Positions 24,345-33,888 of a DNA stretch of 48,350 nucleotides are shown here, one piece after another. Numbering within the stretch: position 1 is the stretch's first letter; the number at the start of each line of letters is the position of its first letter. A program made the translations under genes and the position numbers. This DNA is from Gemmataceae bacterium (GTDB lineage: Bacteria; Planctomycetota; Planctomycetia; Gemmatales; Gemmataceae): assembly GCA_009692065.1 (NCBI GenBank), contig SHZY01000029.1, positions 1-48,350 of the forward strand, in the 5' to 3' direction. The notes beneath the pieces were generated by a model. It was not told where the DNA came from, did not search any database, and saw only the letters and a list, made by a program, of their open reading frames with translations.

Positions 24345-24390
24345 TTGCGGCTTAGCGGTCGCATGGCGACTCGCGAGCGCTAAGCCGCAA
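24345..24390. repeat. Hairpin repeat between adaptor and first pump
   Basis: TTGCGGCTTAGCG (24345-24357) and CGCTAAGCCGCAA (24378-24390) pair perfectly; the loop holds a nested GTCGC-ATG-style GCGAC hairpin. Its core (TTAGCG...GCATGGCG...GCGCTAA) resembles the repeat at 6885. Lying inside an operon, it may tune pump expression relative to adaptor. Confidence 0.75.
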
Positions 24391-24422
24391 GCGGCACACG
24401 AGAAATCTTCGGAGAAACCACC

Positions 24423-27400
24423 TTGTTCTCGCGTTTCTTCATTGACCGGCCGATCTTCGCGGCGGTTCTGTCCATCGTCATCACGCTGGGCGGCTTGATT
24501 TCCGTCGGGTTTCTGCCGCTGGCGCAATTTCCGCGCATCACGCCGCCGACAGTGGCGGTGCAGGCAACATACCCCGGCGCCAGCGCCAAGACCGTAGCCG
24601 AGGCGGTGGCGGCCCCGATCGAGCAGTACATCAACGGCGTGGAAGGCATGATGTACATGTCCTCACAGTGCACCAACGATGGGTCGTACAATCTGACGGT
24701 TACGTTTCATCAGGGCATCGACCTGAACATGGCCCAGGTGCTGGTGCAGAACCGGGTCAACCTGGCGATTCCCAGTTTGCCCGACCCGATCAAGGCGGCC
24801 GGCGTCACGACGCTCAAGCGCTCGCCCGACATTCTCATGGGCATAGCGATCAATTCCCCGAAGGGGCGCTACCAGCAACTTTACCTGAGCAACTTCGCGC
24901 TGCGCCAGATCAAGGACGAGCTGTCCCGCATCGACGGCGTGGCGGATGTGTTTCTGTTCGGCCAGCGCGATTACAGCATGCGAATCTGGCTGGACCCGGG
25001 CCGTTTGGCGCATCGCAAGCTGATGGCCGCCGACGTGGTCGAAGCCATCCGCGACCAGAACGCCACATTCGCGACCGGCATGACTGGCCAGCCCGCCGGT
25101 ACCCTGGCGAGTCGGGAGCGTGCGCCGTCAAAAGTGGGAGCAGAGAAATCAATTCAGGAAACGCAGCTTCCCTTCGAAGTGCTCGGCCGGCTGCAGGAAG
25201 TTGAACAGTTCGAGAACATCATTCTCAAGGCGAAGCCCGGCGGCGGGATGGTGCGGCTCAAGGATGTGGCCCGCGTTGAACTCGGCGCCAAGAACCAGGA
25301 TGTCGATGTGATGCTCGACGGCACTCCGACCGTATTCCTGGCGATTTTCCAGTTGCCCGACGCCAACGCTCTTGACTTGCGCAACCGCGTGATCGCCAAG
25401 CTCGAAGAATTGAAGAAGAACTTCCCCGACGACGTTGACTACGACGTAGGCTTCGACACGACGCCCTATACGCGTGAATCGATTCGCGAGGTTTTCCATA
25501 CGTTGCGAGACGCCATCATTCTTGTGGCGCTGGTCGTCTTGCTCTTCTTGCAGAACTGGCGCTCGGCCATCATTCCGCTCATCGCGGTGCCGGTGGCGAT
25601 CATCGGCACCTTCGCGGTGATGGCCGCCATGAACTTCAGCCTTAACAACCTGACGCTATTTGGCCTTGTGCTGGCGATCGGCATTGTCGTCGATGATGCC
25701 ATTGTCGTGGTGGAGGCGGTCGAGCACCACCTCGAGAGCGGACTTGCGCCGCGCGAGGCGACCGTCAAGGCAATGGAGCAGGTTTCCGGCCCGGTCATCG
25801 CCGTCGGCCTGGTGCTCAGCGCCGTGTTCGTGCCGTGCGCTTTCATCAGCGGCATCACGGGTCTCTTCTTCAGGCAATTCGCGCTGACGATTGCCGTCTC
25901 GACGATCATCTCGGCATTCAACTCGCTGACGCTGAGTCCGGCACTGACGGCGCTGCTGTTGCGGCCAATTGCCAAGGAGACGGGGAGACAGGGAGACAAG
26001 GAGACGGGGAGACAGGGAGACAAGGAGACAGGGAGAAAAGAAACGCCGGTCAAGTCCGAGCCGTTGCCGCGAGTGGCGTATGCGGGATTCACTGCCTGGC
26101 TTGCGTGGTGGCTGCTCGAGGGGATGCTGACGGCAACCGTCGCGGACTTGGACGCGTCTGATCTCCTTGTCTCCTTGTCCCCCTGTCTCCTTGTCCTCCC
26201 CGGCGCCCTGGTGGGCTGGCTCGTGAGCAGGCCGCTCAATAGGCTCCTGACGCTCTTCTTCCGTGGGTTCAACGTTGTGTTCCGCCGCGCGACCGACGGC
26301 TACATCGGCGTCGTCGACAAGGCGCTGCACTTCAGCGGCGTCGCGTTGGCCATCTACGCCGGCCTCATCGTCTTGACTTACTTCGGATTCATCACCACCG
26401 CGCGCGGCTTCATTCCGAATCAGGACATGGGCTACCTGATGGTCAACGTCCAGCTTCCCGACTCTGCGTCCATGGAACGAACGCGAGAGGTGATGCGACG
26501 CGCCGACAAGATCACCCGCGCCCATCCCGGCGTCAAGCACGCGACGGCCATCGCCGGGCAATCGTTTGCTCTCTCCGCCATCGGCTCCAACTTCGGCTCG
26601 ATGTTCGTCAATCTGCAGCCCTACGACGTACGCCGCGAACTCGAACTCAACATGACTTCAGAAGAACGCGTGAAGTTCGGCGGCGCCTCGGCGGACGCGA
26701 TCCTGGCCTATTTGAAGCGGGAATTCGACGCGGAGATTCATGACGGCAGCGTTGCCGTTTTCGGGCCTCCGCCGGTGCGCGGCGTCGGCCGCGCAGGCGG
26801 TTTTGCCTTCGTACTGGAGGATCGCGGCGATCTCGGTCCCGTCGAGCTACAAAAGTATGCGGAGCGTCTGGCGGGGCTCGGCAATAACAAGCGGGCCGTC
26901 GGCGCCGTGCAGACAGGCATACCCTTCGACACCGCCGACCTCAACAAGCTGGACGGCGACCTGGCCGAGCTGGCCAAGGAGCATCCGGAAATCGATCAGC
27001 AGCCGGAAATGATCGGCATGTTCACCGTATTCCGCGCCAACGTGCCGCAGTTTCAGATCAGGCCCGACGCGCGTGAGATCACGGCTCGTTCCGTCCGCGT
27101 CGAGGACGCCGCCGCCACGTTGAGCATCAGCCAGGGTTCCCTTTACGTGAACGATTTCAACCGGCTGGGACGCACCTGGCAAGTCATTGTGCAGGCCGAC
27201 GCCCAATACCGTTATCGCGAGAAGGACCTCTATCAACTCAAAACGCGCAATACGAAAGGCGCGATGGTCCCGCTCGGCTCGCTCGGCACCATGCGCGAGG
27301 TCACCGGGCCGCTGCTTCTGAACCGCTACAACATGTACCCGGCCGCCACCATCAACGGCAGCGCCGGGCCGGGCATGAGCTCGCGCCAGGCCATCGACGT

Positions 27401-28115
27401 CATGCAGCGCCTGGCCGACAATGAACTGCCCTACGCCATGTCGTACGAATGGACCGACATGTCGTACCTGGAGCTGCAAGCCGGGAACACAGCGATGATC
27501 ATTTTCGGCCTGGCCGTGGTCATGGTGTTCCTTGTGTTGGCGGCGCAGTACGAGAGCTGGGCGCTGCCGCTGGCGGTCATTCTGGTTGTGCCGCTTTGCC
27601 TGCTCTTCGCCATCATCGGCGTGCGCATCGCCCGCATGGACATCAACATCTTCACGCAGATCGGCTTCGTCGTGCTGGTTGGCCTTTCGTGCAAGAACGC
27701 GATCCTGATCGTCGAGTATGCCAAGCACCTACGCGAGTCGGGCGTGCCTCGCTTTGAGGCGACCCTGGAGGCGTGCAAGCTGCGTTTGCGGCCGATCATC
27801 ATGACGTCGTTTGCGTTCATTCTGGGCGTGGTGCCGTTGATCGTGTCGGCCGGCGCCGGCGCGGAAATGCGCCGCACGCTGGGGGTGGCTGTTTTCAGCG
27901 GCATGCTGGGAGTGACGCTGTTCGGCATCTTCTTGACACCGATTTTTTACTTTACGGTTAATCGGCTCAGCGAGTCACCGGGGCTAAACACCCCGTTTAT
28001 GCGGAAGTTTAACGCCGTGTTGAAGATTGCCGCGTTTGGCGTTGTGCTGATTCCGCTCCGACTGGCCGCGCACGGAGTTCGGCGCTGGCAGGGAAGCAAT
28101 GAAACTGAATCCTGA
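24423..28115 (+). CDS. RND multidrug efflux pump, HAE-1 type (first copy)
   Basis: The 1230-residue inner-membrane pump exports hydrophobic compounds using the proton gradient. TTG start at 24423, with GGAGA seven bases upstream and the standard opening FFIDRPIFAAVLS. The proton relay is intact: two Asp in VVDDAIVVVEAVEHH (TM4) and Lys in LSCKNAILIVEYAK (TM10). It is roughly 180 residues longer than AcrB-type pumps. Much of the excess is an insertion at about residues 517-620, between TM6 and TM7, made of a charged repeat (KETGRQGD twice) and two hydrophobic segments. The repeat DNA forms a long inverted repeat. It ends 19 bases before the second pump. Confidence 0.93.
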   Translation: MFSRFFIDRPIFAAVLSIVITLGGLISVGFLPLAQFPRITPPTVAVQATYPGASAKTVAEAVAAPIEQYINGVEGMMYMSSQCTNDGSYNLTVTFHQGIDLNMAQVLVQNRVNLAIPSLPDPIKAAGVTTLKRSPDILMGIAINSPKGRYQQLYLSNFALRQIKDELSRIDGVADVFLFGQRDYSMRIWLDPGRLAHRKLMAADVVEAIRDQNATFATGMTGQPAGTLASRERAPSKVGAEKSIQETQLPFEVLGRLQEVEQFENIILKAKPGGGMVRLKDVARVELGAKNQDVDVMLDGTPTVFLAIFQLPDANALDLRNRVIAKLEELKKNFPDDVDYDVGFDTTPYTRESIREVFHTLRDAIILVALVVLLFLQNWRSAIIPLIAVPVAIIGTFAVMAAMNFSLNNLTLFGLVLAIGIVVDDAIVVVEAVEHHLESGLAPREATVKAMEQVSGPVIAVGLVLSAVFVPCAFISGITGLFFRQFALTIAVSTIISAFNSLTLSPALTALLLRPIAKETGRQGDKETGRQGDKETGRKETPVKSEPLPRVAYAGFTAWLAWWLLEGMLTATVADLDASDLLVSLSPCLLVLPGALVGWLVSRPLNRLLTLFFRGFNVVFRRATDGYIGVVDKALHFSGVALAIYAGLIVLTYFGFITTARGFIPNQDMGYLMVNVQLPDSASMERTREVMRRADKITRAHPGVKHATAIAGQSFALSAIGSNFGSMFVNLQPYDVRRELELNMTSEERVKFGGASADAILAYLKREFDAEIHDGSVAVFGPPPVRGVGRAGGFAFVLEDRGDLGPVELQKYAERLAGLGNNKRAVGAVQTGIPFDTADLNKLDGDLAELAKEHPEIDQQPEMIGMFTVFRANVPQFQIRPDAREITARSVRVEDAAATLSISQGSLYVNDFNRLGRTWQVIVQADAQYRYREKDLYQLKTRNTKGAMVPLGSLGTMREVTGPLLLNRYNMYPAATINGSAGPGMSSRQAIDVMQRLADNELPYAMSYEWTDMSYLELQAGNTAMIIFGLAVVMVFLVLAAQYESWALPLAVILVVPLCLLFAIIGVRIARMDINIFTQIGFVVLVGLSCKNAILIVEYAKHLRESGVPRFEATLEACKLRLRPIIMTSFAFILGVVPLIVSAGAGAEMRRTLGVAVFSGMLGVTLFGIFLTPIFYFTVNRLSESPGLNTPFMRKFNAVLKIAAFGVVLIPLRLAAHGVRRWQGSNETES
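25974..26199 (+). repeat. GGAGACAGGGAGACAAGG tandem and inverted repeat inside RND gene
   Basis: Two perfect 24-bp units (25974-25997 and 25998-26021) and a partial third are followed, about 125 bases later, by an inverted relative (CTCCTTGTCTCCTTGTCCCC, within 26163-26199). Units are eight codons long, so the frame is preserved: the direct copies encode KETGRQGD and the inverted copy encodes LLVSLSPCLLVL. The layout resembles a hairpin element inserted in the pump gene. Confidence 0.9.
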
Positions 28116-28134
28116 TTCCTGACCCCTGATCCCT
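28111..28134 (+). repeat. Heptamer repeat at the pump-pump junction
   Basis: CCTGATT, CCTGACC and CCTGATC follow in tandem and end with CCT directly before the second pump's ATG. The repeat supplies the stop codon of the first pump (TGA at 28113) and occupies the place where a ribosome-binding site would be; none is visible. Confidence 0.65.
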
Positions 28135-31100
28135 ATGTTTACACGCTTTTTTATTGATCGGCCGATCTTCGCCGCTGTGCTGTCGATCATCATCACGCTG
28201 GCCGGCGGCATCGCGCTTTGGTTCTTGCCGATCGCGCAATACCCGGAGATCACGCCGCCGACGGTGGAGGTGTCCGCGATCTATCCCGGCGCCAATGCCA
28301 AGGTCGTCGAGAACACCGTCGCCGCCCCCATCGAGCAGCAGGTCAACGGCGTCGAGGGGATGATGTACATGTCGAGCCAGTGCACCAACGACGGGTCGTA
28401 CAATCTGACGGTTACATTTCATCAGGGCGTCGATCTCAACATCGCCCAGGTGCTGGTGCAGAACCGCGTTGCCCTGGCCCAGCCGATCCTGCCCGACCTG
28501 GTCAAGCGGCGCGGCGTCACGGTCAAGAAGAAATCGCCCAACGTCCTCATGATCGTCAACCTCTATTCACCCGACGGCTCACGCGACAGCCTCTACCTGA
28601 GCAACTACGCCACCATCCAGCTCAAGGACGAACTGTCGCGTCTGCAAGGCGTAGGCGACATCTCCTACATCGGCCAGCGCGATTACAGCATGCGCGTCTG
28701 GCTCGATCCTGGGAAGATGTCGTTCCGGCAGCTCACCGCCAATGATGTGGTCAATGCGGTGGCGGCGCAAAACGTGCAGGTCGCCGCCGGCCAACTCGGC
28801 CAGCCGCCGACGCCATCGGGTCAGGCGTTTCAATACACGATGACCACCATCGGCCGACTCGCCAATCCGGAGGAGTTCGGCGAGATGATCCTCAAGACGA
28901 ACCCCGCCGGCGGCATCGTGCGCCTTCGCGATGTCGCCACGATCGAACTTGGTGCTCAAGGCTACGACCAATCCTGCTCCATGGACGGCAAACCCTCGGT
29001 CGCCCTGTCGATTTACCAGCTGCCCGGCTCGAATGCTCTCAAGGTCGCCACCTCGGTGCGGGCCAAGGTCGATGAGCTGAAGTCACGCTTCCCCAAAGGT
29101 GTTGATTACGCCATCGTTTATGACACGACGCCGTTCATCACGGAGTCGATTGGCGAAGTTTTCAAGACTCTGCGCGATGCGGTCATCCTGGTCGCGCTGG
29201 TCGTTCTGCTGTTTTTGCAGAATTGGCGCTCCGCCCTCATTCCACTGGTGGCCGTCCCGGTGGCGGTCGTCGGCACGTTTGCAGTTATGGCGGCGATGGG
29301 TTTCAGCCTCAACAATCTCACGCTTTTCGGCCTGGTGTTGGCGATCGGCATCGTGGTCGATGACGCCATCGTCGTTGTCGAGGCGGTGGATCATCACATC
29401 GAGGAGGGACTGTCGCCCCGCGACGCCACGCTCAAGGCGATGGAGCAGGTCTCCGGCCCCGTGATCGCCATCGGCCTGGTGCTGGCGGCGGTGTTCATTC
29501 CGTGCGCATTCATCAGCGGCATCATCGGCCAGTTCTTCCGCCAGTTCGCGTTGACCATCGCCGTCTCGACGTTGATCTCGGCGTTTAACTCGCTGACGTT
29601 GAGCCCGGCCCTATCGGCGTTGCTATTAAAGCCGCGTGCCAGGGGGACGTATCAGGCGCTACCGCGGCCGGCGTTCGCGATCATCGGCGCCTGGCTGGGC
29701 TATCTGGCGACACGCGAATGGGTCTTGCCGTGGTTGACCGCAAGCACGGGCTATCTTTTCGGCGAGCAGATACCCGTTTCCGTCGTCTCGACGGTGGCCA
29801 TCCTCGGCGGATTGATCATCGGATGGCTCCCGGGTAAGCCGCTCAATTTCGTGCTCGGCCTGGTATTCGGTTGGTTCAACGTCTGGTTCGACATCGCGAC
29901 GGGGATTTACACGCGTGCCGTCGGCATTCTCTTGGTGTTAAGCGTGCCGGTGCTGCTCGGCTACTGCGGTCTTTTGGGTCTGACCTACTGGAGTTTCACG
30001 AATACGCCGGTCGGCTTCATTCCGGCGCAGGACAAGGGTTTTCTCCTAGTCAATGTGCAATTGCCGGACGCTGCGTCGCTGGAGCGCACCCAGAAGGTCA
30101 TGAAAAGGATCGAAATGCTCGCCAAGGAGACCAAAGGAGTCAACCACACGGTCTCCATCTCCGGCCAATCGATCTTGATGAACGCCAATGCGCCGAACTT
30201 CGGCGCGATGTATCTCATGCTCGATGACTTCCACGAGCGGACCGATCCCGAACAGTCGGGCCCGGCGCTGGCGGCGAGCTTGCAACGGCGGCTGCAAGAA
30301 GCGATTGGCGAGGGGACCGTCAACGTCTTCGAGCCGCCGCCGGTGGACGGCCTCGGCACCGCGGGGGGCTTCAAGATCATGATCGAGGACCGCGGCGACG
30401 TTGGCGCCGCCGCCTTACAAACCACCGCCGACAATATCGTCGCCACCGGCAACGAATCCGACCGCGTGAAGGGTATGTTCACCAGCTTCCGCGCCAACAC
30501 CCCTTGGCTCTATCTCGACATCGACCGCGAACAGGCCAAGCGCCTGGGCGTGTCGATGATCGAGATCTTCAACACGCTGCAAGTCTATCTCGGCTCCCTC
30601 TACGTCAACGACTTCAATCGCTTTGGCCGAACCTGGCAGGTCAACGTGCAGGGGGGCGCCGACTTCCGCAGGCAGATCGACGATCTGAAGCAATTGAAGG
30701 TGCGCAACGAGCGCGGCGACATGGTCCCGTTTGCAGCGATCGCCCGGGTGCGCGATGTGAGCGGGCCGGTGATGGTGATGCGCTACAACATGTATCCCGC
30801 CGCCGCGATCAACGGTAACGCCGGCCCCGGCATCAGCTCCGGCCAGGCGATCACCGCGGCCGAAGAGCTTACCAAGCCCGAACTTCTGCAAGCGATGCGC
30901 TACGAATGGACCGAGCTGGCCTACTTGCAACTGCAAACCGGCAACACCGCCATGCTCGCGTTCGCCCTGGCCGTCGTGCTCGTTTTTCTGATTCTGGCGG
31001 CCCAGTACGAAAGCGTGACGCTGCCGCTGGCCGTCATTCTGGTCGTGCCGATGTGCCTGTTGTTTTCCGTCGCCGGCGTCCTGTTCGCGCGCATGGACAT

Positions 31101-31515
31101 CAACATCTTCACGCAGATCGGCTTCGTCGTCTTGGTCGGGCTGGCCTGCAAGAACGCCATCCTCATCGTCGAATTCGCCAAATCCCAGCGCGAAGAAGGG
31201 GTGCCGCGCTACGAGGCGACGCTCCAGGCGTGCAAGCTGCGATTGCGGCCCATCATCATGACATCCATGGCGTTCATCCTCGGCGTGGTGCCGCTCATGC
31301 TGTCACACGGCGCCGGCGCGGAAATGCGCCAGACGCTCGGCATCGCGGTATTTGCCGGCATGGTCGGCGTGACGCTCTTCGGCATCTTTCTGACGCCGGT
31401 GTTCTTCTACGCGATCCAATGGGTAACCGATCTGCACTTGCGCTCGAGGGTGTCCGCAAGTTCGTCCCTCGCGAGTTTCGGTCACATCGACGTCAAAGTG
31501 ACGAATGGCACATAG
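28135..31515 (+). CDS. RND multidrug efflux pump, HAE-1 type (second copy)
   Basis: The 1126-residue pump is a clear paralogue of the first. It opens FFIDRPIFAAVLSIIITLAG. The proton relay is intact (VVDDAIVVVEAVDHH; LACKNAILIVEFAKS), as are porter-domain blocks (SSQCTNDGSYNLTVTFHQGV, GQRDYSMRVWLDPGKM). It also carries an insertion between TM6 and TM7 (about 500-585) with two extra hydrophobic stretches, but without the GGAGAC repeats. Two pumps after one adaptor recall MdtABC, where MdtB and MdtC form a mixed trimer. The last 25 residues (SRVSASSSLASFGHIDV) look unlike a normal tail and may be altered by the rearrangement that follows. Confidence 0.93.
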   Translation: MFTRFFIDRPIFAAVLSIIITLAGGIALWFLPIAQYPEITPPTVEVSAIYPGANAKVVENTVAAPIEQQVNGVEGMMYMSSQCTNDGSYNLTVTFHQGVDLNIAQVLVQNRVALAQPILPDLVKRRGVTVKKKSPNVLMIVNLYSPDGSRDSLYLSNYATIQLKDELSRLQGVGDISYIGQRDYSMRVWLDPGKMSFRQLTANDVVNAVAAQNVQVAAGQLGQPPTPSGQAFQYTMTTIGRLANPEEFGEMILKTNPAGGIVRLRDVATIELGAQGYDQSCSMDGKPSVALSIYQLPGSNALKVATSVRAKVDELKSRFPKGVDYAIVYDTTPFITESIGEVFKTLRDAVILVALVVLLFLQNWRSALIPLVAVPVAVVGTFAVMAAMGFSLNNLTLFGLVLAIGIVVDDAIVVVEAVDHHIEEGLSPRDATLKAMEQVSGPVIAIGLVLAAVFIPCAFISGIIGQFFRQFALTIAVSTLISAFNSLTLSPALSALLLKPRARGTYQALPRPAFAIIGAWLGYLATREWVLPWLTASTGYLFGEQIPVSVVSTVAILGGLIIGWLPGKPLNFVLGLVFGWFNVWFDIATGIYTRAVGILLVLSVPVLLGYCGLLGLTYWSFTNTPVGFIPAQDKGFLLVNVQLPDAASLERTQKVMKRIEMLAKETKGVNHTVSISGQSILMNANAPNFGAMYLMLDDFHERTDPEQSGPALAASLQRRLQEAIGEGTVNVFEPPPVDGLGTAGGFKIMIEDRGDVGAAALQTTADNIVATGNESDRVKGMFTSFRANTPWLYLDIDREQAKRLGVSMIEIFNTLQVYLGSLYVNDFNRFGRTWQVNVQGGADFRRQIDDLKQLKVRNERGDMVPFAAIARVRDVSGPVMVMRYNMYPAAAINGNAGPGISSGQAITAAEELTKPELLQAMRYEWTELAYLQLQTGNTAMLAFALAVVLVFLILAAQYESVTLPLAVILVVPMCLLFSVAGVLFARMDINIFTQIGFVVLVGLACKNAILIVEFAKSQREEGVPRYEATLQACKLRLRPIIMTSMAFILGVVPLMLSHGAGAEMRQTLGIAVFAGMVGVTLFGIFLTPVFFYAIQWVTDLHLRSRVSASSSLASFGHIDVKVTNGT

Positions 31516-31545
31516 CGTTGAAGCTGCCAATCGTAATTGTGATGA

Positions 31546-31758
31546 TGCGTTGTCGTCACGGTCGTGGTCGATAGCCAGGGTGGCCTGCCCGTCTTCAGCC
31601 AGTGCCTGGATGCACTGCGTAACGGCCGGCGCGCCATCGCCGAACAATTCCAACTCCTGCAACAGCAATTGCCTTTGCCCACTGGCCTGCTCATGATCTC
31701 CGACCGTGGGATCCGCTCCGCCGATCACGTCAGCCGTTTGTATCGCCACCGGCTAACG
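31546..31758 (+). pseudogene. IS4-like transposase fragment
   Basis: About 70 codons read VVVDSQGGLPVFSQCLDALR, then AEQFQLLQQQLPLP, then LLMISDRGIRSADHVSRLYR. The DxxGLPV strand and LLxISDRGxxSAxHVxRL block match the DDE catalytic region of IS4/IS1634-like transposases as I know them. Both ends are missing. The scrap sits exactly between the RND operon and the oppositely oriented outer-membrane factor, so it probably marks the rearrangement that separated them. Confidence 0.55.
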
Positions 31759-32826
31759 TCGCTCGCTCCCCGGTACGGCCTCCATTGCAACCGGGGCTCC
31801 GAACGCTGGCTGGGAAACACGAGGCAGCGGTGTCGCGGTCACGGGCAAGGAGTAGTCGTCGGCGCCGGGATTGAGGTTTGGCCTGCACCCGTCTTTGAGC
31901 CGGATTTGCCAGCCGCCGCCCATGCTGCGGTAGAGCAGGATCAGGTTGAGCGCGATGTTTCCTTCTGCCTGGGCTGACGCGTCTTCCTGCGTGACCTTGA
32001 AATTGACGGTCGTGAAGAGTTGGTTGTACTGGGCGGCGCTGTCGGCCCCCTTGGCCAGGAAACCCTGGTTGTATTGCTTGCTGTAGTAATCGGTGACGTT
32101 CTTGGCAGAGATGGCGCTGTCGCGGAGATACTTGGCCTGATCCAGGGAGCGCATGTACGCAACCATGGCGTTCTCGGCGTCCTGGTTGGCGTTCAAGACT
32201 GTAGCCTGGTACTGGGCGACGAACTGCTGATACTGCGCATTTTGCACGCGCACGTTGCCCAGCAGTCGGCCGTAGTTGAGTATGTTCCAGGTCATGGAGG
32301 GCCCGATGCTGCCTGTCCAGGAATACTTGGTGAACACCTGATTGATGCTGCTGGCGGCCAGGCCGATGCTGCCGTTGATGCCGAGGTGAGAATACATTTC
32401 CGCCTCGGCGATGCCGATCTGGGCGGACTGGATTTTCAGATGTTGCTCGGCGGCGATGACGTCGGGGCGGCGCAGCAACATCTCGGCCGGAATACCGACG
32501 ATCACCTCGTCGCTCTTCGGCCGGGGAATGTGGATCTTTTGCTCCTTGGGATTCGCGGTATCGGGGCGTAGGCCGTCGCCCAATTCGGGCAGCAGATCAC
32601 GTACCGGCATGCCGAGGAGAATGCAAAGCTGATTGTTGCTCTGCCTCAGGGCGGCCTCGAGCGGCTCGATGAGAGCCCTGGTCGCGTCCAGGTTCGACTT
32701 GAGCTGATAGTATCCGGGCTCCGACGCCTCGGCGCCGGCCTTGAATCGCTTGTAGAGTTTATCCACGAGTGGTTCTTGCAGTTCCACATTCTTGCGGGCT
32801 AACAGGAACAACGGCAGAAGGGGCAA
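31753..32826 (-). pseudogene. TolC/NodT-type outer-membrane factor, 5'-truncated
   Basis: The 357-codon frame matches the C-terminal two thirds of RND outer-membrane channels: LARKNVELQEPLVDKLYKRF, then LLGMP, IPAEMLLRRPDVIAAEQHL, AEAEMYSHLGINGSIGLAAS, and LNLILLYRSMGGGW near the end. Signal peptide, lipobox and the first helical repeat are missing. The frame starts only at a TTG at 32826, behind an upstream stop. It faces opposite to the pump operon it should serve. It is unlikely to make a working channel, so the RND system probably borrows another one. Confidence 0.8.
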
Positions 32827-32916
32827 TCTGGGAGGATCATGATGGACTCGCCGGTTCAGTTACGCTGATCCGCAATCCCCCTGGTAATTTCCGCGTGGAT
32901 CTCAAGCGGGGCGACC

Positions 32917-33633
32917 ATGGAACTCATTACCACCAAGGACATCTACAAAACTCACTTCCTCGGCGAAGTCGATGTGCCTGTGCTCAAGGGGGTTTCTCTG
33001 GGAATCCGCGCAGGCGAAATGGCCGCCTTAATGGGCGCCTCGGGCTCGGGCAAAACCACGCTCATGAATCTGCTGGGCTGTCTGGATCGTCCCACATCGG
33101 GCAGCTACTGGCTCGACAGCGAAGAGGTTCCCGAGCTTACTCTGGAGCAGCGCGCGGACGTGCGCAATCGCAAGATCGGCTTCGTCTTTCAGAGTTTCAA
33201 CCTGCTGCCGCGCACCAGCGCCCTCGAGAATGTGACGATGCCACTCGACTATTCGCTGACGGGAATCAGCGACGAGGAAGCGCACGCGCGCAGCGTGAAG
33301 TTGCTGGAATTTGTCGGCCTGGGTCACCGCATGGACCATCACTCATCGCAAATGTCGGGCAGCCAGCAGAAGCGTGTGGCCATTGCCCGCGTCCTCGTCA
33401 ACGAGCCGGCGCTGTTGCTCGCCGATGAGCCGACCGGCAATCTCGATTTCACCACGACCGTGGAAATCATGCAAACCTTCCAGAAGCTTGACGCAGAAGA
33501 AGGGATTACCATTGTCATCGTCACGCACGAGCCCGATGTGGCGGACGTTGCTGATCGCAATGGGTTCCCCGGCGCCGGCCGGCGTCGCCCCCACGGCCGG
33601 GGACAGGACGGGGATGATGACCAGGGCGAATAG
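32917..33633 (+). CDS. MacB/LolD-like ABC transporter ATPase, orphan
   Basis: The 238-residue ATPase belongs to the MacB/LolD/FtsE group, which powers lipoprotein or macrolide export. Walker A is GASGSGKTTL, the Q-loop FVFQSFNLLP, Walker B ALLLADEPTGNLD, and the switch His is in VTHEPDV. The signature reads MSGSQQKR instead of the usual LSGGQQQR, a Gly-to-Ser change at a nucleotide-contact position. After VTHEPDVADVADR the tail turns into GFPGAGRRRPHGRGQ, unlike family ends, so the 3' end seems replaced. No permease follows and no adaptor precedes it. Probably a remnant or an ATPase that works with distant partners. Confidence 0.7.
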   Translation: MELITTKDIYKTHFLGEVDVPVLKGVSLGIRAGEMAALMGASGSGKTTLMNLLGCLDRPTSGSYWLDSEEVPELTLEQRADVRNRKIGFVFQSFNLLPRTSALENVTMPLDYSLTGISDEEAHARSVKLLEFVGLGHRMDHHSSQMSGSQQKRVAIARVLVNEPALLLADEPTGNLDFTTTVEIMQTFQKLDAEEGITIVIVTHEPDVADVADRNGFPGAGRRRPHGRGQDGDDDQGE

Positions 33634-33888
33634 AATCGACCACGCCATCCTTATCGTCCAACCTCCCGCAGAATTGGGGTGGACCTGCTCAGCCACGCGG
33701 GCAGACCGAACCCAGCGACATCACTCCGTCGGCCGCAACGAGGTGGTGAAATTACCAATGCGGAAGGGGAACGTCGATGCAATTGCGATTTGGCGAACCA
33801 CTTTTCCGGCGTATGCCGGCTCATGTCCACCAGATTCACGAACCGGCATTCGTCAAACAAAGGGTAGGGCGAGGTGTCGCGATTGGAA

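Noticed and set aside
33343..33696. Minus-strand ORF with a signal-like start (MAWSILFALVIIPVLSPAVG)
   Set aside because: The signal-like stretch is attractive, but the rest is antisense to the ABC ATPase; at most it is the 5' scrap of a lost secreted protein.
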